DNA from: Porites lobata
Taxonomy: Eukaryota > Cnidaria > Anthozoa > Scleractinia > Poritidae
Assembly (NCBI GenBank): GCA_942486035.1
Contig: CALNXK010000097.1
Span: forward strand, 60,001 to 124,000
DNA: 64,000 nt
Direction of reading: 5' to 3'
Position 1 is the stretch's first letter. Every line of letters starts with the position of its first letter. Below are positions 1 to 12,700 of this stretch, one piece after another. The position numbers and the translations under genes are program-made. The notes under the pieces were generated by a model. That model was given only the letters and a program-made list of their open reading frames with translations, did no database searches and was not told the DNA's origin.

Positions 1-447
1 TCTGCCATTAACTATTCTTAGGTCAAAGGTTTTACAAATTTCCAACAGCCGTTTCCCATGGCTATTTAAAACATTATCAAAACTGTTTGTTTGAGTTGGC
101 TGGAAAACAGATTCCGACTGATCATTACTAATTGTACTGTTTCCCTCCTTTGAGACAGTATCAGAGTATTTCCCGGTTCTCGAGTTAAAGTCACCCATGA
201 GAATTATTGATCCTTTCGAAGAAAAACGTACTATGTCTTGTTCTAGCTGATCAAAAATTTCGTTATCAAAGTATTTTGAGTTACAGGGGGGTATATAGAC
301 ACCACAGACGTAAATATTCTTCACTGAATTTAGAAAACGATTCTCAATTTTAAACCAAATAAAATGCTGAGTTGTTTTTGTGATGCAAATGTTTTTATGG
401 AATTTGTTCTTATAAAATAAAGCGATTCCTCCGGAGTTACGCCCACC
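1..447 (-). mobile_element. LINE endonuclease fragment (copy B)
   Basis: Read on the minus strand, this encodes part of an apurinic-type endonuclease (EEP) domain of a non-LTR retrotransposon, the enzyme that nicks target DNA. Visible motifs in order are GRNSGGIALFYKN, then CGVYIPP, then ILMGDFNSRTG, the GDFN box typical of this domain. The upstream end is cut off by a TAG/TCG tract and the fragment runs out of the window at base 1, so its reverse transcriptase would lie outside. It is a 5'-truncated copy and not a host gene. Clade is not determined. Confidence 0.85.
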
Positions 448-461
448 TCGTAGTCGTAGTC

Positions 462-500
<39 letters not shown>

Positions 501-505
501 ATAGT
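448..505. repeat. TAG/TCG trinucleotide tract
   Basis: A run of TAG with some TCG and TAA units separates the endonuclease fragment from a retrotransposon 3' end. On the minus strand it reads as a CTA tail following that 3' end. Confidence 0.9.
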
Positions 506-541
506 AATAATAGTAATAAATTGCTTTATTTGCATGACCGT
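506..541 (-). mobile_element. Very short LINE 3' end (copy C)
   Basis: On the minus strand this is CGGTCATGCAAATAAAGC followed by AATTTATTA and a CTA tail. The same block ends copy A at 1147-1175. It is therefore a copy truncated to roughly its last 30 bases. It includes an AATAAA-like signal. Confidence 0.75.
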
Positions 542-543
542 AG

Positions 544-750
544 TAGAAGAAGAAGAAGAAGAAGAATACTTTATTTATCCACGGTTGTCTCATCAGGCAT
601 ATCTATAATAATTAATTAAAATTTAACATTTAACATTACAAACAATTTTATATATTACTACTTTACTTATTTACAAATATAAAATATAAAATATAAAACC
701 CTGCTTTCCACGAGAGCCGTGCATTACTAATCTAAAAACTATAACTAATT
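544..750 (-). mobile_element. 3' end of a second LINE family with TTC tail
   Basis: On the minus strand this AT-rich segment reaches GTGGATAAATAAAGTATTC and then a TTC repeat of about seven units (544-566). That is the layout of a LINE 3'UTR with a short tandem tail. Its 5' side abuts the TAG tract at 751. No coding sequence is left. Confidence 0.55.
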
Positions 751-818
<68 letters not shown>

Positions 819-957
819 CGTAGTCGTAGTCGTAGTCGTAGTCGTAGTCGTAGTCGTAGTCGTAGTCGTAGTCGTAGTCGTAGTCGTAGTCGTAGTCGTA
901 GTCGTAGTCGTAGTAGTCGTAGTCGTAGTCGTAGTCGTAGTCGTAGTCGTAGTAGTC

Positions 958-1028
<71 letters not shown>

Positions 1029-1088
1029 CGTAGTCGTAGTCGTAGTCGTTGTCGTAGTCGTAGTCGTAGTCGTAGTCGTAGTAGTCGT

Positions 1089-1120
<32 letters not shown>

Positions 1121-1146
1121 TAGTCGTAGTAGTAGTAGTAGTAGTA
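751..1146. repeat. TAG / TCGTAG tract (~400 bp)
   Basis: A long trinucleotide tract alternates between pure TAG blocks and hexamer TCGTAG blocks. On the minus strand it is the tail immediately after copy A. Open frames across it (poly-Thr, poly-Tyr) are artefacts of the repeat. Confidence 0.95.
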
Positions 1147-3222
1147 ATAGTAATAAATTGCTTTATTTGCATGACCGCATCACTTTACAGTATTGCAAAA
1201 GCATGTATATGACAATCAAAATAAAAAAAACAAAACAGCACTAATAACAATCTAGAAAAATTCGGTTACATTACTAACAATGAATCACGTATTTTCATGC
1301 AGGAGGAGACAAACTTCATAACTAACTTATTTACATGATGTTCCTTCGAATTCATTATCAGTTTTATGCGTTCCGGAGATGATTTCTTGTCAAAGTCAGG
1401 TATTATTCGATTGATTTGATTAATAAATGCCTGTCTCTGTACTGAGTATTTGTTACATTGAAAGATGAAATGAATCTCATCTTCTACCTGATTTGAGTTA
1501 CATAAAGGACATAATCTATTTTCTCTTGGCAAATGATCGATTTGGTATCGACCATGTTCAATCATAAGTTTGTGATTACTTATTTTAAATTTAACAAAAT
1601 TCTGTCGTTCGTCATAATGTCTTAGCTGGTAGAGATAATCAGATGTAGAATATTCATCTTTAAAAGTTTTATAAAATTCTAGTTTTTTTGAATTTTCGAG
1701 GCTATGCCGCCAAAAAGATAGATATTTCTCTCTCATTTCTGTGGTATATCGTCTAATTTTATCATTATCTAGAGATTCAGCATCTAAACTGGTTAGATTG
1801 TATTGTTCAAGCATGTTTATGAAATTGGAAAAATATCCGGAATTATTCATAGAATGTAGATTCTTTGACATAAGGAAAGACTGTTTGACTATAGAGTCAT
1901 TATCTTTGTTGTTGAGGTAAACAAAATATTTCATAATTTTCTGATTTATCGGGATAAGCAGCGGCAGTCTATCAAGTTCAGCTCTGCAGGCTATGTTAGA
2001 GGCCTTATTGTTAACCTCTAAGTAACGTTTACAGAATTTGAGGTGGATTTTTTCTATTGGGGAGCTATCCCATTTTTTAAAATCTTGCTTGGTGTACATT
2101 CCCCATACCTCGCTGTTGTAACTCAAGATTGGGAATACCATGGTGTCAAAAATTTGGGATGCAGTATTAGGATTAAGTTTGTTAAGAATTGTCCGCTTCC
2201 GAATACTAGAAAACGCGTGAAGGGCCTTTTCTTTTAAGTGTTCGAGTGCAAGTGTAAAGTTTCCCGTTGGAGTTAAACGTGTACCTAAATAAGTGTATTC
2301 TTGGACAATTTCAATTGACTCACTGCCTATGTTGAATTTGATGTCAATAGATTTTTTGGGGCGTTTCTGGAATATCATAATTTTTGTTTTCTTGGGATTA
2401 ATTTTTAGCTTCCATTTGTCACAATACAAAGAAAGCGCATTTAAACAGTTCTGTAATCCAGTTTTCGATCTTGATAGAATAACTAAATCATCTGCGTAGA
2501 AAAGTGAATTTATTTTTTTCCCATTTGGGAGAACAAATGGGTCAGATAAGGTGTTTTCGAATAAAAGTGGTAGATTGTTTAAATAGAGGTTAAATAAAAG
2601 AGGGCTTAAAATACAGCCTTGACGTACACCTCTGGAATATGAAAAAGGCTGCGTTTTGTTTTCACCGATTTTGATGGAACATGTCGAGTTGCAATAAAGA
2701 CTTTTCATGAGGTTGTACAAGTTTCCTCCTATATTCGTTTTTAGCAGCTTATAAAACAATCCTTCGTGCCAAACAGAGTCAAACGCTTTGCGGAAATCTA
2801 CGAAACAAGCGTAGACTTTTTCCTTGTGATAATGCACATATTTATCTATTAGGGTCCTTAGAGTGAAAACATGGTCTGCAGTGCGGTTTTCAGGCAAAAA
2901 GCCAATTTGGGAATTATGTAATATCTTATTTTCCTCAAAATACAAGTGAAGTCTTCGATTTAAAATAGAACAGAACAGTTTTCCAAGGCAACTAGAAACA
3001 CATATGCCTCTGTAATTTGTTGGATCACTCTTGTCACCAGATTTGTAAATTGGGGTTATGAGGCCTTGACACCAAACATCTGGCATTTTTCCGGATTGTA
3101 AAATGAGGTTAAAAAGTTTGACATAGACAGGCATTAGTGGTTCGAGGCTTGCTTTGATCATTTCATTTCGTATTTTGTCAACAAATGGTGATTTCTTATT
3201 TTTCTTTTTTTTCTTATTTTTC
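1147..3222 (-). mobile_element. LINE reverse transcriptase, 5'-truncated (copy A)
   Basis: This is the C-terminal part of a non-LTR retrotransposon ORF2, with the open frame ending at stop 1266-1268. In order it shows a PDVW-x8-PIYKSGDKSDPTNYRGI block, a FVDFRKAFDSVWHEGL block (motif A), GVRQGCILSPLLFNLYLN (motif B) and FYADDLVIL, the catalytic YADD, near 2488-2502. A thumb region and a C-terminal CPLC-x8-DEIHFIFQC zinc-knuckle-like motif of the I/R1/CR1 type follow. The reverse transcriptase frame has no stops, so the insertion is fairly young. The endonuclease half is absent: the frame enters directly from a TAC tract, so the copy is 5'-truncated and non-autonomous. The 3'UTR ends in the same block as copy C. 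Confidence 0.93.
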
Positions 3223-3621
<399 letters not shown>

Positions 3622-3699
3622 TAACAAACAAAAGCCTCGTTCATTTCCTTCATTAGAAGACTAAAAGGAGCTTCACGACTTTTTCGTTTTTGTTTTCAG

Positions 3700-3771
3700 G
3701 GACATGTCAAACAACGAACTACGACTGATTGCAAGTTCCAATTTTACGGGTCTAAGCAAACTACTTGTTCT
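3700..3771 (+). CDS. LRR exon 1 of those visible
   Basis: A 72-nt exon between TTTTCAG and GTAAGA encodes one 24-residue repeat beginning DMSNNELRLIASSNFTGL. Its first base completes a codon from an exon not seen here. Confidence 0.85.
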
Positions 3772-6700
3772 GTAAGACTCGTAAATTCACTCATTTTTAT
3801 TTTTGGTCAATGAAACATGCTTTTGCATGACAAAAAGTCACTTTTTACTTGCAGGATTCTTGGAAACAATAAGATTGAAAGGGTGGAAAATAGGAGTTTT
3901 GCCAGTCTAACATCACTTAGTGAACTGTAAGTGTGCACTGAATAAAGCTATTATGCACTGCCTTGGGACAATACTGGGTTTTAATTTCCAACGATGCTGG
4001 TGACTAAATTTTTACAGTTCACATAATCAGTGATACTACGGAGTTTCTACAGACCCCTGATTTAAGATAAGGGGACACCCCTCCCTTCTCTTCCTTACAC
4101 CATCAACATTACCACCCCCATTTAGGCAGACTACAGACTGCCCAAACTTTATGGAAGATCGTTGGACTTTGAATTTTATAAGAGAATGTATAAAATAAAC
4201 AAAATACATTCTAAATTCCACTGAAAAAATTAAAATAAAAATGACTCACCCTGTGTTCGTGTTTCTTTCTGTCTGTTCGCTTCTAGAGCCATTTGGAAGC
4301 CGTTTTATCGAGTTTTAGATTTTGAATTGTAATAACAATACGTTTCAGTCTTATTGTTAGTACAACTATCTTCTCTAATCATTCATCCTTAACTGCATAA
4401 GGACAGGTCACGAAACAGTACGTAATTTCCAAGTTGCTATTGGCATTATGAACCCTTTTAAGAGGTGATGGAGACGATAGGAGGAACTAACTGGGCATGG
4501 CTATATATTATAAACTGCAAGAGAGGGATCAACATGAAAAAAGCAGGACTAAAAGTGCATGAACTCTATTGGACTTAATCCGCGTAAAGTTAAACTTTTA
4601 CCCCCGACAGAAAAGTTTGGGCAACTGCAGGCCTAAACTCCTTAACAGTCCCCTCCCCAAATATAAAACTCGTTACCAGGCTGCTTCAAGAGAGGGGTAT
4701 AACTTAAAATATGTCGGAAGTTTGTCTTGACAATTGGTGCTTTCTTATCTGCAGTGATTTGTCCAAAAACCGTTTACGAAAGGTGTATAGGGAAACCTTC
4801 TATGGACTAAAATACCTCCACTATTTGTAAGTGGCCTTCACTGCAATATTAAAACAGGCCCAAATTACCCGAGTAACGTGGGGTGCGCTTACAGAATTCC
4901 TTTTAATTTGCAACCTGTATAAACAGTTAACAGGAATCTTAATTACTCAAACGCACTTATACCAGCGAGCATCACCGATCAGTGTATAATTACAAGAAGA
5001 TGTACAAAACCATAGTTACCTTTCTACCCAGACATGTCGGGCATTATAAGTTTCTGGGAAACTGCCCAACTACCCCTCCCCTAAGCCAACATTAACACTT
5101 ACTTCTCACCTTGGGCAAAATGTTGGCTTAGGGGAGGGGTAGGTGGGCAGTTTCCCAGAAACGCATAATGATCCAACATATCTTTCTTTCCAACTGAGTG
5201 GACTAGAGTCACCAGGGCCAAGAAAACTTGGCCATTCCCTTCGTTACCTAAATTAAGGTCAGGCCGGTTCTTCAAACGCTGGATAGCGCTATTTATCAAC
5301 CCGATAATCCAATATCCAGAAGATAAGTATTGGGAAACCAATATTGCGCCATCTTATGGATAAAGATCTACCCAGTAGATAACGTTATCTACCTTTTTAA
5401 CAAATGAGGCCTGGATGTGTCTGAATTTTTTTTGGACCGAGAAACATTTATATCATATATTTTCTCTTTTTTTCAGGAAATTGGGAGAGAATCTTATTCA
5501 AGTGATTGATGCTACTACTTTTAAAGATAGTTCTTTCTTATTTGAAATGTAAGTTATTTTTTTCATTGTCATACCACAACCTAAGGCTGACCAAGTGATA
5601 GCACGCGAAAATTGGAAATTATTCCATGCGCGTTGATCTCAGTTTCTTTTGCTTTTTAGAGATTTGAGGGAAAACAACATCAGCAAGATGGATAAACAAC
5701 CTTTCCAGACGCTGATGTTTCTTCAATCTTTGTAAGAGGATTCAACTTTTTGATAGGTCACGTCCACACAACGTTTTCGGGAAAACTCTGCTCTTGGTGT
5801 TATCCTTGAAAACACTTCGAAACCTCCGGTTCAATGCACACTAGCGTGGTTGCGTCGTTTTCGAACGTCTTGATTAATCCATCGAAAGCACCCATCTAGT
5901 GGTACGTTTCCGTTCCCAGGCTTTTCTCGGACGTGCTGTTTTCAATTCGCACATTGTTGCTTTGTTATAAGCAAACCCGGATCTTGCATGAATGTTCCAC
6001 CCTGAACATCCGAGGGCTGAGATGTATAGAATGATTCAGGACCGTAGGAGTTAGATAAGGAAGAGAAGGGCATCCCACTGTGACCGGCAGACGGGCTAGA
6101 GCGCAGGGGCAACCTTTTCCGAAAAAAAAAAACAAGACAGCAACAAAACTGAATAAAACAGAAAAATATTCAAATTGACTTAAGCCATTGCTGAATTTAA
6201 ATTTTAATAATGTTCAATTCATTTTTATCAAAATTCCCTTTAATTCCGTTTAGGAATCTTGATGGAAATGAATTACAACATGTTCAGATACAGGCTGGCA
6301 TGAGCCGTCTTTCAGTCTTGTAAGTAACCAAAAGACATTACAGTTCATTATTCACCTTAAATTTATTTAACATAAACAGGACTGTGAACCTTGCTTACAT
6401 GCATCAAGAATCTTTTAAGCTATTACGTGTACTTCCATTCGCGCTGCGCTTACGACAAATAACAGTAGCCACATTAAGAGACCACCAATACTGATACCTG
6501 TACGTTTGCAGAGTAGTTGTTACAGTAAGTTCCAAAAATAACCCTTTGGAGCTGAGTCACTGTTTCAGTAAAGCTTGAGAAAAGTGTACATGAAAGAAAG
6601 CCCTTTCAAAGTTCTCTACTGACAGCATCAAATAGAGAGAGGCAACTTCTTGTTTAAATTAGACTGAGTGTGAAGCTGATTTTATAATGGTGCTATTCAA

Positions 6701-9700
6701 CAGCTGAACCCCGGAAAGCAAACCCTCAAACTTTCTCTAAATTCAACCTCCAAGCTTATTACGGAGACCCCGTTAATACGAACAATTTCTATGGCCCTTT
6801 CAGTGCCCCCTTTAACGGGGTTTGACTTATTGTTTTGTCTTGTTTAGGAAATTACGTCATAACAAGATCACCACAGTACCTTCTTGGTCATTTCCTGGAT
6901 TTCCGATCCTCTATTTCTTGTGCGTATTCGGGTTTTTTTTTTTTAAACAGAGATATTGCAAAACACTCAAGCGTTTTTCACAGGTGTTTCTTATGGTCAA
7001 AGCAAAACCGGGCTTAAAGGTCATTTTTTGAGTTCAAAAATGCAAAGTATAATCCGGTTTATGCAAGAAGAAAAGGCAAACTCTTTGTCTATTTGAGAAT
7101 CTGTGTTAGGTATTTAAATAGTTGTCGTTTTTGTTTTTTTACCGCTATAGCTTTCTTTGGAACAGTCTTTAATAAACTTTATTCGAGGCTTTCACTAGCT
7201 CAAACGTAAGAAATTTGGTTTTATAAAACATTTTTGAAACTGCGCATCATTTTGTGTTAGAAAAAGAAACTAAAAATTCAGGTTTATGACGTGTATTTGT
7301 TCTTAAGATCACAAAAAAAGTAGTAGTATTCAATGCGTTACTTGAAATAACGTACTTTAAATTATTTAGGGATCTTTCATACAACAACATTGCGATCATT
7401 GATCCAGAGGCATTCAGTGAGCTTCCTGCAGTTTTGGTTCTGTAAGTCAAAAGTACAGCGTTCATTTTTTGGAAATAAGAAGAGTTTCGTTTCATCGCTC
7501 TTAAAGTTCAATATTATTTATATTTAGTAAAAGCAATCTAATTGTACTTGAACAACACTAATTTTTTTCAACCGCAATTACTAGAAACATAACTGGATCA
7601 AAGCGTGTTCAGTCCATGGATTTGGTACTCTGACGTTTCTGTTACACCTCCCAAATAAAACGTAATCAATTGGACGAGAAGGTGTCACATTTTAATGCTC
7701 TAGCAAAACTTTGTTTCGATCGTTTGGTCAGATTTTGGAGGATTAATAACGGTGCAACTGAAAAGATAAGTTTTACATCAGTTCTCTGAGCACGCTACCA
7801 AGAACGTTTTTTTTTAATTTTGGTTTTTAAATTGTTAGGGAGGTTTGTGGTCTATTAGTTTGTCCTGCCTATAGGCCTGGATAATGGTTTTTGATCGTAA
7901 CAAAAACCCTCCAAGTGGTAATTTATAACAAAAGACAACATATTTTAATAGCCTGCGAGCAAGCTCTCCTGGGCGCTCTGGCGGCGGGACGGGAAAACGA
8001 AGGAGAGCTTGCAACTACGTCTCTGAAATTTGAATTCCACTTCCAATTCCCCTGTGGCTTCCCGCCAACTGGTCTGTCAGATTTCCACCAATCAGCGCGA
8101 ACTTAAACAAACATTGAAAACACGTGTCATCTCCGCCTTCAGCATTCTGTATCGACTTTTGAAATGCACATACCCAGAGCGTCCCGAAGAGCAGTCTCTT
8201 TCCCAGAGGCCGCGATCCTTTTGTACAGCGACGGCGGAGGCTCTGGAGACGAGATTGGCCGGAGAGCTTACTCGCTGGTTAATATTTTAAATGTTTTTTT
8301 AAAGGCTACTTAGCAATAATAACATTTCATCTTTGGCAAATGGAACTCTCACAAGAATGACCCTCCTTGGGTACATGTAAGTAACATATCAACGGCATGA
8401 AATACTTCTAAATATAAACTAGTAATAACCAAAGGTTACGAAGTGCGGGCGACAACCATCGAAGGTCAAAAAGCTTTTGCTCCAGCGCTGTATTTTGTGT
8501 AAGTTTCACGTGACAGATGGTCAAAACACGCGTGATCAAGGTGCGTTCTGTGCATTTCATACATTCTTAGTGGAAGTCCAATCGAATGCAGGCTACATAC
8601 ATGCGACGCATGCGTAATAAAAACCTGGAGATTAGGATTGCGGACTCCCCTTGTCACCCGCAATAAATACTTAAATAAGTAGACAATGATTCATAGATAG
8701 CGCCTCTAAATAGTGCATGTTAGTCTAGTCCATTCCTGATCGAATTGAAATTTGGAAATGCTGGTTTTTGAGTAGAGGGTAAAACCCCAAGACTCGGAGA
8801 AAAAATGCCTCTATGAAAAAAGGGATTGCATGGATGCCTGGATTTGAGCCCAGGCCACCGCACCATCCTTGTCTTGCTACACTTTTACGTTTTACTTAAG
8901 TCTCATCAATAATAAATTATCTCTAAACCATACAGATAGAAAAAAATTTAACAACACCAATTAAAAATGCTGTACGTCATATACAGCTATTTCATTTATC
9001 TTTGTCGGTAAAAGAGTTAATAAGCCTACGTAACAAGACCGAAAGGTGGTAAGGAAGAGATATTGTCAAAAGTTAACCATCCCTACTGTGACACACACAT
9101 GTTATATATGTTTAGCGTATGTTTCAAAAATACGCTTAGGTATTTTATTTGTATAGGTAATTGCATGATTTGTAGTTATATTTGGCATAAATACCACGAG
9201 TGATAATTCAAAATTGTTGTACGTAATTTCACGAGCTGTTAGGCGAGTAAAAATTTGGGACAATTTTGAAATGTCACGAGTGGTATTTGTATGTGTAATC
9301 AAATGGTGACGAGTGAAATTAGGGAATAATTTCACGCGCGTTTTGTCCAATTTCACGAGTATACCATTTGCTTACCTATTAATATCATGGGTGACGAATT
9401 ACGTTAGCAATCTTGGATTTTTGACATGTTTATCCTGGATCGTATGGATCGAGAACTCCTGCACTCTCGAACGTTTAGAGCTTAAATTTGGCTTAAGTTC
9501 AGAGTTTTTCGACAAAATACCTGTTTGAATCCTTCTTGATGTGCTCTTTCCTGTATTCAGGTTTTCTAAAGCGTCTGTTTGTACCCTGACATCTTCATTC
9601 ATGACATTTTAAAACTTCGTCGCCATCTTGACACTGAGACGTACGGAAGGTTGCGATGGCAATTTTCTAATTTCACATGTGAAATTACAAATTAACGCTG

Positions 9701-12700
9701 AAATTTCGCGCCAAAATTTAGCAGTAATTCGTCACCTATGATATTAATGCTTAATATCACGTACAAATCATGCCATGTTTCACATGTAGGTATTTCAAAA
9801 TTAAGCTGAAATACCACTGCTGTAAGCCAATCAAATTGCAGAAATTTCCCATGTAGTAGTATAAATCAAAGTAGAGTAGTTTTGTAAAGACTGAAATATC
9901 TTTTTTCTTAGTGATGTCTCAAGAAACCGTATTAGTGTCATTGGCTCCGATTACTTTGAGAATCTTTCACAACTATATTTTCTGTAAGTATCATGGCTCA
10001 GGGATGAAGGTGTGAAAGTTATGGGTGCACAGAAGGCACTCCCTATAATAGCTTATACGGGGATTCTCCGTCAGAATGGGGGTTACCTATATGAATGAAT
10101 AGGAACTTCAATGCCTGAAGTATATGAAAGGGTACGGAAATTTGTCATTACGGTGTGTTTAAGGACCCAAAGGGGCTAACAGATGGATTTTGTGGGTGTG
10201 AAAAAGTCGAGGTGACGTTCTGGTTTGGGCTTTATTCATATTTAAAGGAAAATGCATTTACAGCAGACTGTTAAGAGGGATGCAAAGTTTTAAACTAGGT
10301 ATGTTTAAGGCGTTCCATTATTTTGTCAATAGAGCGTATACGAAAAGGGTACCTTTTCTGTCAGAATTGGTTCATAAAAGAGTAAGGGGTTGATCCTTGG
10401 GTGGACCCTTCCCAAGCGAGATGAGTATAAGATAAAAATTCCGTTTAGCGAAACTTTGCAAACCTGACACCCCATCCTTCCATCGTTTCCTGTTTTCTTC
10501 TTGTGAGCAAGCGACACCGCACTCAACTCGGATCAAGACAAGTCGCCGTGATCTCGCTGACGGGATTTATAAGGGGGAAGTAACACAGCAGAAGTTGCAC
10601 CCTGGGGGCTGATAATTGAAATCATTATTAGTTACCCTCAGCGCGCGTCATAAAAACTACATTAAAGGCATATGTTTCTGGTGATATTTCATCTTTGCAC
10701 TGTATGAAAGACAAATATAAACAATTCAAAGAACAGCCAGGATTATTGGACAGATTACAAGAACATGTTTCAATAGCAGCTAATGTACCTGTTGATAAAA
10801 AAAACAATTCAAATGCCAAAATATAAAGTAATAAAATAATGTTAAGACAATTTAAATGATATTAACTGACTGACTGATTGATTGATTGATTCTGTATTGC
10901 TTAGGAATCTGGCGTACAACCCAATTCGTAGAATAGACAGCAATGCGTTCAGTTCAAATCAAAGGTTGAAATATTTGTAAGTAAATGCAAACAGCTAGAT
11001 TATTAGCCTCCAAATTTTTAACTTTTCTGGGGGAGGATATCCCCCAGACCCATCTTCAAGGCTCTTGTCTTCGGCACTCGCGATAATGCACCTACGAACT
11101 CCCACCTACGGCCCTGCCTACGAGAGAGAGAGACTGTCCTGGCCTTGTCACGTGTCCGATTCACAAGTTAAAACATTCTGAAGCGGGCCTTTTATTTCGT
11201 TAATTCTCTTCTCTCTCTCGCACCGTAAAATAGTTTATTTACAAATGAGAAGAAAGTGCTGCCATTGCTTACACATCGTTGAACGTTTTAGTTCTTGGAT
11301 AAGGATGAAAAACTCTCTCCCTCTCACAGTACTTTCACGTAAGAACTCTGCATATAAAATAAGACGTAAAAAACCTACCAAAGGACCTACCAAATCTCTG
11401 GCAGACATCACTCCAATAAATTTTGTTAATGTCTATCTCAATTTACATTCACATTGGGCGGCATTCACAATCCATGTCTTTACTACTTTGCCAACTGCGC
11501 GGCAAGCAGCTCGACAAAGTCCGCGACAAGGTGTTGAAAATGTCTCATGATAAACCCTCGGAAGAAAGTGAAAATGTAAGAGTAGAACAAGATACGAAGT
11601 ACATAATACCACAAAGCGTCCCTTCATATGGATTTTTCCAAAGAAAAAAATGATGAGGTGAGATCTTGGTAGACCAAGTCGGATCGGTACGCAGCAAAAG
11701 AGATGAAAGAGATCATGTCACATTGATTACTAAAGCCGTTATCAAACACACTCGCAGGAGTTACTGTATCGAAATCAAAATCAGTTCTTGCCAAGGCTGA
11801 GATAAACGATAATGACTCTGCAAAAATTTGGAAACAGGCTGATCAACCAATGAACATGGCCCGATGACTTCAGAAAAACACGGCAAATAGATTTTGAGGT
11901 TCTTGGGCGAATGGGCTCCAACATAGCAGAATTCTCTGCCTCGAAGGATGCTTGAGCTTCAGGCTGCTTCCTTCAAACCTACCTTCAAGTAATAGTAACA
12001 TGTAATATTCATGGGTAAGAGGACTTTGAAGCCGCAAAAAAAAGATATAAAGCATTTCTCGCCAAGTTTACAAACATTGCCGATACTTCGGAAGATTTTT
12101 CCCACGAGACTACAACTAATGCTTCGTGTACAACCAAGTGACTCTTTGTTTTTTCAGAAATCACGTGACTTTGCATACTTTTGTGATTTGTTTTCCAAAT
12201 CAGGATACGCTGCAAAACATGCCTTTTCTTCGTGACCAATGAATATAATTTTCCATCTATCGAATTTAAAAAAGTGCAAGATGATCATAATTTTTTGTGA
12301 AGCTTTGCTTATACTAGTTTTGTACAGCAAAAGGCCAGACGTGAACTGTCCTATTCAGGGTAGGCTATGTCCACATTATTAATTCCGGATTGCTTTTGCG
12401 CCGGTATGAAAACCATATCGGATGGGGCTTTAGGTGATTTCGGCGCGATTTCTGTGACGGAGAGATACGGGGTGATATGCACTTTAAATGTCTAAATTCA
12501 AGTTATCCACCATTTTATTCCAATATTCATGACTAATTTTAATAGTGCATTATAAGATCCACCAAGTAAAGAAATAATTATGCGATTATGATAATAATAA
12601 CAAAAGAATATCATATGTTATCATAAGCATTGCTATAATTCTCCTTTTTTAAAAAATGTTCTTATAAGATTACTTCGCGAATTCTCGCTAACTGGCTATC

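Noticed and set aside
732..1172. Poly-threonine open frame (and poly-Ser/Tyr frames at 3185-3664 and 3221-3653)
   Set aside because: They are translations of TAG/TCG tracts with no complex sequence; only the RT part downstream is protein-like.
8845..8890. Possible SINE B box on the minus strand (GGGCTCAAATCCAGG)
   Set aside because: No convincing A box at the right distance, so it was not listed as a feature.
11245..11653. Overlapping open frames of 76-101 residues
   Set aside because: No domain, no splice or start context, and they lie in a repeat-rich intron.
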